Source of the DNA: Halobacillus sp. Marseille-Q1614
Lineage (GTDB): Bacteria > Bacillota > Bacilli > Bacillales > Halobacillaceae
Length of the DNA stretch: 64,000 nucleotides
Reading direction: 5' to 3'
NCBI RefSeq assembly: GCF_902809865.1
Contig: NZ_CADDWH010000001.1
Span: 868,001-932,000, forward strand
Shown here: positions 59,378-64,000 of the stretch, in pieces
Layout of the letters: every line of letters starts with the position of its first letter
How positions within the stretch are numbered: the first letter of the stretch is position 1
Made by a program: the position numbers and the translations under genes
The notes under the pieces: model-generated
What the model saw: the letters and a program-made list of their open reading frames with translations, nothing else
What the model was told of the DNA's origin: nothing
Database searches by the model: none

Positions 59378-59455
59378 AGTTTTTGCTTTATTAATAACCT
59401 TTTCCTGCGGCTTTCTATAAAACATTGGGCATTTTCATCATTCTTTGTCTCACCA

Positions 59456-59496
59456 GAGCATAGAGTGTTAGGAAACGACTATGCTCTTATAATTTT
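59456..59496 (+). terminator. Second hairpin upstream of safA
   Basis: AGAGCATAG pairs with CTATGCTCT over a 15-base loop and is followed by TATAATTTTTT. It may be a terminator or a leader structure for safA. Confidence 0.5.
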
Positions 59497-59525
59497 TTCT
59501 ACTTCACAGGAAAGGAGTTGCAACT

Positions 59526-60668
59526 GTGAGAATTCACATTGTACAAAAAGGTGATACACTTTGGAAGATTTCGAAAAAGTATGGGGTGGATTTCGAAGAA
59601 TTAAAAGCAGTGAACTCTCAGTTATCGAATCCTGATATGATTATGCCTGGAATGAAAATTAAAGTACCCCAGGGGAAAAAACAAGTGAAAAAAGAAGCTC
59701 CAAAAGAGATGCCGAAGAAAGAGATGCCAATTAAGGAGATGCCGAAGAAAGAAATGCCGAAAAAAGAAGCGCCTGTAGAAGAAATGCCTAAACAGGAAGC
59801 TCCTCCTAAAAAAGCGGCGCCCGTACCTAAAAAAGCAGCACCTGCACCTAAGAAGATGGCGCCTGCTCCGAAGAAAACTGCCCCGAAAAAGGCAGCACCT
59901 GTACCTAAACAGGAAGCACCGAAAGCTATGCCAAAACCGCTGCCTAAGATAAAAGAAGATGAAAAAATGCCTAAAGCTAAGCCAATTATGGAAAAGCCAA
60001 TGATGCCGATGCAGATGAATATGCCGATACAAATGCCGATGGATGAAAATACAAATAATTTTTACACCACCTTCCATCTGCCGCAAATGCCTGCTCCAAA
60101 ACAGAAAATGCCGGTTAAACCCGCACAGGAACAGCAAAAACCCCAGCATAAGATGCCGGAGTATAAAATGAAGGCTAAGGAGATGGAAGAAAGTTCGGTG
60201 CAGGGAATGAACCAGCCGATGATGAATCAGCCAATGCATATGCCAATGTACCACCATCCTTACTGTCCGCCGATTCTTCCTCAGGCTTACCATTATTGGG
60301 ATCAGTCTTGGTGTCCGCCATATCATATGCCTATGGGAATACAGCCAAACATGAATTATCCGCCTCAGGCTATGCCATATCATCAGGCTCCGATGTCTTT
60401 TGAAGGAGACGATTCTGTCTCAGAAGATTACATGGGGGGGAACTCAAATGATTGTGGCTGCGGACCCGGCCCAATGCAGAGGGATCAGATGATGGAGTAT
60501 GGTGATTATCCTCCTAATCAAATGATGGCTCCACAAATTTCCGGGTGGTACCCTCATCCAATGATGAATGGAGACGGACAGATGAGAGGCTACTTCATAC
60601 AGCCGCCGCAGTCCTTTGAGGCACCGCAGTATCCAGACTGGCAGGATGACGAAGACGATGAAGAATAA
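59526..60668 (+). CDS. safA: Spore coat assembly protein SafA, LysM plus low-complexity tail, 380 aa
   Basis: SafA organises the inner coat and is cross-linked by transglutaminase. A LysM domain (1-50, HIVQKGDTLWKISKKYGVDF) anchors it to the cortex. Residues 55-150 are a Lys/Pro/Met/Ala repeat region built from KKEMP, KKAAPV and APKK units. The rest is Met/Pro/His/Gln-rich and ends in an acidic Asp tail. The many Lys and Gln suit transglutaminase cross-linking. GTG 59526 follows GGAAAGGAG. The next gene overlaps its end by 11 bases. Confidence 0.9.
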   Translation: MRIHIVQKGDTLWKISKKYGVDFEELKAVNSQLSNPDMIMPGMKIKVPQGKKQVKKEAPKEMPKKEMPIKEMPKKEMPKKEAPVEEMPKQEAPPKKAAPVPKKAAPAPKKMAPAPKKTAPKKAAPVPKQEAPKAMPKPLPKIKEDEKMPKAKPIMEKPMMPMQMNMPIQMPMDENTNNFYTTFHLPQMPAPKQKMPVKPAQEQQKPQHKMPEYKMKAKEMEESSVQGMNQPMMNQPMHMPMYHHPYCPPILPQAYHYWDQSWCPPYHMPMGIQPNMNYPPQAMPYHQAPMSFEGDDSVSEDYMGGNSNDCGCGPGPMQRDQMMEYGDYPPNQMMAPQISGWYPHPMMNGDGQMRGYFIQPPQSFEAPQYPDWQDDEDDEE

Positions 60669-61620
60669 AACGAAAGAAGGCGATTCTTACACGGATCGCC
60701 TTTTTAATTGGCTGGACTATTCGAAAGATTTTAGTATTAAAAGGTATATTGAAATTAAACCTAAAATTTATAAAGTAAGGGCAGGCGATGAGGATTATTT
60801 ATTAAAAGGCTACCACCGGTCAAGAGTACTGAAACAGCAGCTGAACTTTTTTCGCTGTTGGAAAGAAGGGTATCGTCTGGCAGCCCTTCCCGTCCACTTT
60901 CCTAATGGCGAAAGGTCAATCAGTAAACATGGCTGCGAATGGGGGCTGTTTAAATGGGTCAATGGAAAGCATGCGGATTTCACCAGCCAGAACGACCGGG
61001 TGAAAGCATACGAATGTCTGCGGCAGTTCCACCGCACGTCCAAAGGAATCGAAGTAGAGTCTATTCCAAGGGATCCGCTCTATTTGAAATGGAAGAGAAG
61101 ACTTGCCCAGTTCAGGGAAACACGTCCCATATTTAAAGAGGCAAAAAAGCTGAGGCTTTATGAAGAATTAGCAGCCCTGACTTCTGCTTATCTTGAAAGC
61201 TTCTCGGAATATCCGTGGGGGGAAATTGAAGAAAAGGCGTGGGAAAGCAGGCAGTGGCTGCACGGGGATGTGGCCCATCACAACTTTATCATTGATAAAA
61301 ACGGTCTGGCGAAACTTATTGATTTTGACCTTCTGCATCGCGGACCTGAGTTATATGATGATATCCAGCTGGCCCATAGGTTTCTGCCTCATTTAGAGGA
61401 TAATCGGTCCCGGTTTTTTTTAACTTTTCGCCATGTTAACTATCAAAAAATATGGCTCCATGGAGTGTTGATTCCTGCTGACTTACTAAGAGAATGGCTT
61501 TATGTATATAACAGGGACCGCTACGATGAAAAAAACATTTACACTCACCTGGTGAAGCTTGAGACAGCCTGGGAGAGGCGGAAACGATTTGTCCGTTATA
61601 CAGAATTCATGCTAAGATAA
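60658..61620 (+). CDS. Kinase-fold spore coat protein, CotS/YsxE-like, 320 aa
   Basis: An aminoglycoside-phosphotransferase/CotS-family protein. The Brenner motif is HGDVAHHNF (residues ~216-224), with catalytic Asp, and IDFD is the metal-binding site, so the active site looks intact. KVRAGDEDYLLKGYHRSR near the N-terminus supplies the phosphate-binding strand and Lys. Bacillus has such coat kinases (CotS, YutH, YsxE); ysxE lies beside spoVID there. Here the gene overlaps safA by 11 bases, so it is expressed with that coat gene. Starts ATG 60658 or 60646 are both possible. Confidence 0.78.
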   Translation: MKNKTKEGDSYTDRLFNWLDYSKDFSIKRYIEIKPKIYKVRAGDEDYLLKGYHRSRVLKQQLNFFRCWKEGYRLAALPVHFPNGERSISKHGCEWGLFKWVNGKHADFTSQNDRVKAYECLRQFHRTSKGIEVESIPRDPLYLKWKRRLAQFRETRPIFKEAKKLRLYEELAALTSAYLESFSEYPWGEIEEKAWESRQWLHGDVAHHNFIIDKNGLAKLIDFDLLHRGPELYDDIQLAHRFLPHLEDNRSRFFLTFRHVNYQKIWLHGVLIPADLLREWLYVYNRDRYDEKNIYTHLVKLETAWERRKRFVRYTEFMLR

Positions 61621-61642
61621 TGAATATCTTAAGTGTGAAAGG

Positions 61643-62392
61643 ATGAACAAACAAGTGGAACAAAAAGTTGAAAAAATAGTCGGCTGGCTCCGTGAACAAG
61701 TGGAAGATGCCAATGTAAAGGGACTGCTTGTCGGTGTAAGCGGAGGAATCGATTCAGCCGTTGTTGCCCATCTTATAAAAAGAGCGTGCCCCGACGATTC
61801 TTTAGGCGTTATTATGCCTTGTAAAAGCAATCCTGCTGATCAGAAGCATGCTGAAAAGGTGATCAATTCCTGCGGCATCTCTTCTTTAACGGTGGACCTG
61901 ACAGAAACACATAACGTCATGTTTGGTTCCATTGCCAAGCAGTTAAAACAAGCTGACACTTATAATTCAGAACAGGAACAGCTTGCAGATGCCAATTTGA
62001 GGGCCCGTCTGCGAATGAGCACACTTTATACGATCGCAACGAATCATCAATACCTTGTAGTAGGTACAGATAATGCAGCGGAATGGTATACAGGATATTT
62101 CACAAAATTTGGAGATGGCGGTGTTGATTTAGTGCCTTTAGTCAATCTTCCAAAAGGTGAAGTGAGAGAAATGGCTAAATATCTCGGTGTTCCTGAAGAA
62201 GTTATCAACAAGCAGCCGAGCGCGGGCTTATGGGAAGGCCAGACTGATGAGAATGAAATGGGCACGAGTTATGATATGATCGACAGCTACTTAAGAGGAG
62301 AAAGCATTCCGCAAAAGGATAAAGAAATTATTGAACGTATGCATAAAAGATCTGAGCATAAACGAAAAATAGCTCCAGGTCCTCTGAAATAA
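61643..62392 (+). CDS. nadE: NH3-dependent NAD+ synthetase, 249 aa
   Basis: Amidates deamido-NAD to NAD. The PP-loop SGGIDS is near residues 34-39, with GTDNAAEWYTGYFTKFGDGG and KQPSAGLWEGQTDENEMG as substrate-binding and dimer loops. There is no glutaminase domain, so ammonia is the nitrogen source. Length is typical. ATG 61643 follows GTGAAAGG. In B. subtilis nadB/C/A lie near safA, and here nadE takes that neighbourhood. Confidence 0.95.
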   Translation: MNKQVEQKVEKIVGWLREQVEDANVKGLLVGVSGGIDSAVVAHLIKRACPDDSLGVIMPCKSNPADQKHAEKVINSCGISSLTVDLTETHNVMFGSIAKQLKQADTYNSEQEQLADANLRARLRMSTLYTIATNHQYLVVGTDNAAEWYTGYFTKFGDGGVDLVPLVNLPKGEVREMAKYLGVPEEVINKQPSAGLWEGQTDENEMGTSYDMIDSYLRGESIPQKDKEIIERMHKRSEHKRKIAPGPLK

Positions 62393-62416
62393 AGGCTTCC
62401 TTATTTTAACAGACTA

Positions 62417-62464
62417 AAACATTCTTCTTTGCTCCATAGTAATGGAAAAGGAGAATGTTTTTAT
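62417..62464 (+). promoter_or_regulatory. Hairpin that ends nadE transcript and covers the coxA ribosome site
   Basis: AAAACATTCT pairs with AGAATGTTTT, and an inner CTCCAT/ATGGA hairpin lies within. The downstream arm includes the AAAAGGAG site (62446-62453) and a T run. It can act both as a nadE terminator and as a structure that hides the coxA ribosome site. Confidence 0.5.
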
Positions 62465-63020
62465 GTGGAAAATTATTGGATTTTTAACAATAGCGGCCCT
62501 TTCTTTAATGGCCTGTAATCAAGACGTACCAGAAAAAGAAGAGACAGCACAAGAAGAGTTGTATCAGCCTATGGAATATTCAGAAGATGAAGGAAAGAAA
62601 AAGGGTACTCAAATCCCAACAGGGGAAGACCAGTATTTTAAACGTTCTGCCCAGGAAGAAATGAAAGAAAATAAGTACTCAGAAACGACAAAGTCGCATG
62701 ATAATCCTTTTAACAATGAGGATGCCATGTTAATTACCGAGAAAGTAAATGAACTGAAGGAAGTCACTTTAACACAGACTTTTACAAATGGGGAAAAAGC
62801 TTTTATAGCTGTAAAAGTAAATCCGACAGACCGAAGGGATAAAGACATTGAAGAGAAAATTATTAAGAAAGCAGAAACGGTTACGGATCTGCCTATCGTA
62901 GTATATACGAACATCAATGCCTGGAATCAAAAGAAAGAAGAAGATAACAGGCGAATGGCGACAGAAGCTCCTGAAAAAATAAAACAAAGGATTTCTGACT
63001 TTTTCAGTGGAAATAACTAA
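62463..63020 (+). CDS. coxA: Sporulation lipoprotein CoxA-like, YhcN/YlaJ family, 185 aa
   Basis: ATG 62463 follows AAAGGAG at ten bases. The signal MWKIIGFLTIAALSLMAC ends in a lipobox, so the mature protein is a membrane-anchored lipoprotein starting at Cys18. The rest is a YhcN/YlaJ domain with TQTFTNGEKAFIAVKVN and IVVYTNINAW, preceded by a Glu/Lys-rich linker. B. subtilis has coxA (spore cortex protein) after safA and before yrbC; here nadE and the coat kinase lie between. The gene name rests on family and synteny. Confidence 0.75.
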   Translation: MWKIIGFLTIAALSLMACNQDVPEKEETAQEELYQPMEYSEDEGKKKGTQIPTGEDQYFKRSAQEEMKENKYSETTKSHDNPFNNEDAMLITEKVNELKEVTLTQTFTNGEKAFIAVKVNPTDRRDKDIEEKIIKKAETVTDLPIVVYTNINAWNQKKEEDNRRMATEAPEKIKQRISDFFSGNN

Positions 63021-63101
63021 AAAGTAACCCCGTTATCAAACAATAGCTTTTGTGATATATTGGTAAAGGAAAATGATTCGCTCCAGGGGAGGAGATTGCC
63101 T

Positions 63102-63854
63102 ATGGCAGGCCATTCTAAATGGAATAATATTAAACGCCGAAAAGGCGCGCAGGACGCTAAAAAGGGCAAAATATTCATGAAGAACGCCCGTGCCATATTT
63201 ATGGCAGCCCGTGAAGGCGGCGGAGATCCGGAAATGAATTCGAACCTTCGTCTCGCTGTAGATAAAGCAAAAGCGGATAATATGCCAAATGACAATATAG
63301 ATCGAGCTATTAAAAAGGCGACCGGTGACTTGGACGGCGTAAACTACGAAGAAATCACGTATGAAGGCTACGGCCCAGGCGGTGTAGCTGTCATGGTTAA
63401 AGTCTTAACCGACAATAAGAACCGGACGGCGGCTGAAGTTCGCCATGCCTTTAATAAAAATGACGGCAACTTAGGGGAAAACGGCTGTGTTTCTTTCATG
63501 TTTAATCGTAAAGGTTATTTGGTGATCGACCGGCAGGAAACTGATGCAGATGAAGAAGAATTGCTTCTAGAGGTTATCGAAGCTGGTGGTGAAGAACTCG
63601 AAACGAGTGAAGATCAGTTTGAAATTTATACATCACCCGAAGATTTTGTTGACGTTAAGACAGCACTCGAAGAAAATGGTTATAAATTTCAAACAGAAGA
63701 AGTAACAATGATCCCTGCGACCTATACACCGCTTGCAGAAGCCGGCGTTGAAAAAATGCTGAAGCTTATCGATACGCTGGAAGACAATGATGATGTACAG
63801 GAGGTTTATCATAATCTCGATGCAGATGAAGATGTACTAGAAAAGCTCTCCTAA
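63102..63854 (+). CDS. yebC: YebC/PmpR-family regulatory or translation factor, 250 aa
   Basis: The family signature [20 protein letters not shown] opens the protein, and [12 protein letters not shown] and GY.PG.VA motifs follow. ATG 63102 follows GGGGAGGAG; the frame opens further to 63060. YebC proteins were described as transcription regulators and more recently as factors that help ribosomes through proline stretches. B. subtilis yrbC occupies this place. Confidence 0.93.
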   Translation: MAGHSKWNNIKRRKGAQDAKKGKIFMKNARAIFMAAREGGGDPEMNSNLRLAVDKAKADNMPNDNIDRAIKKATGDLDGVNYEEITYEGYGPGGVAVMVKVLTDNKNRTAAEVRHAFNKNDGNLGENGCVSFMFNRKGYLVIDRQETDADEEELLLEVIEAGGEELETSEDQFEIYTSPEDFVDVKTALEENGYKFQTEEVTMIPATYTPLAEAGVEKMLKLIDTLEDNDDVQEVYHNLDADEDVLEKLS

Positions 63855-63865
63855 TTCTCTCTTAT

Positions 63866-63907
63866 AAAAGCTGTTGCTTCTGAACATACTAGAAGTAACA
63901 GCTTTTA
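63866..63907 (+). terminator. Terminator of yebC
   Basis: AAAAGCTGTTGCTTCT pairs with AGAAGTAACAGCTTTT over a nine-base loop (one mismatch). The T run is short. Confidence 0.78.
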
Positions 63908-63924
63908 TATTAGGGGGATGCAAG

Positions 63925-64000
63925 ATGCAAAGTTGGCTAGTAATTTCGGTCTTATTTATCAGCTCATTCACCTTTACCGCCAATGAACCAGTCCGCGAGG
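63925..64000 (+). CDS. Start of a secreted protein, bofC by synteny (runs off the right edge)
   Basis: ATG 63925 follows AGGGGGATG. The 25 visible codons read MQSWLVISVLFISSFTFTAN then EPVRE, an export signal with a cleavage site near FTA. In B. subtilis bofC, which tunes SpoIVB signalling to SpoIVFAB, lies downstream of yrbC. Too little sequence is present to confirm it. Confidence 0.5.
   Translation, partial: MQSWLVISVLFISSFTFTANEPVRE

Noticed and set aside
59622-60383. 253-codon minus-strand frame opposite safA
   Set aside because: It is the complement of the Lys/Met/Pro repeats, giving a His/Arg/Phe-rich nonsense product; safA on the plus strand has LysM and synteny.

Overview
The window comes from the chromosome of a low-GC, endospore-forming Gram-positive bacterium of the family Bacillaceae. 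The evidence is gene content and order: tig-clpX-lonA-ysxC, hemAXCDBL-spoVID, valS-folC-comC, spoIIB-radC-mreBCD-minCD-spoIVFAB, rplU-prp-rpmA-spo0B-obg-pheBA-safA, then coxA and yebC. This is the Bacillus subtilis backbone in the same order, with a few local losses and insertions. The acidic proteins and the dispersed repeats suggest a halophilic relative such as Halobacillus. That genus guess is inference.

Bases 1-5110 look like a decayed genomic island. They hold the end of an HNH nuclease gene, a small orphan ORF, the wreck of an IS110-family transposase with a repeat-bearing non-coding tail, and a two-gene operon. The operon encodes a KAP-like P-loop ATPase and a protein with an N..KHG motif, and resembles an undescribed defence module. 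The region ends in a degenerate 3' half of a tRNA-Arg(TCT) gene followed by a terminator.

Bases 5110-15660 are a second accessory block that ends in another degenerate 3' half of the same tRNA plus terminator, in the same orientation. It carries larA and larE (nickel-pincer racemase and its sulfur transferase), an ArsR-type regulator, a CUT1 sugar ABC transporter without its own ATPase, and a family 2 glycoside hydrolase. A possible larC scrap and other decayed DNA lie between. The two tRNA scraps look like successive attachment-site remnants of elements that entered a tRNA-Arg gene lying to the left of the window.

Bases 15660-23260 are variable core: fdhD, an HSL-type esterase, a carotenoid-type glycosyltransferase, a secreted M28 aminopeptidase, a degenerate EAL protein, uppP, and a composite intergenic repeat with two inverted copies.

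From 23260 to the right edge lies the conserved backbone. It covers protein folding and proteolysis, tetrapyrrole synthesis, spore morphogenesis, valyl-tRNA synthetase under a T-box, folate, competence, cell shape, division-site selection, sigma-K processing, ribosomal proteins under an L21-type leader, phosphorelay, ribosome GTPase, phenylalanine synthesis, NAD synthesis and spore coat/cortex. lonB and maf, expected from B. subtilis synteny, are absent. An orphan amino-acid ABC ATPase, a LiaI-like membrane protein, a diguanylate cyclase and nadE are present as local differences.
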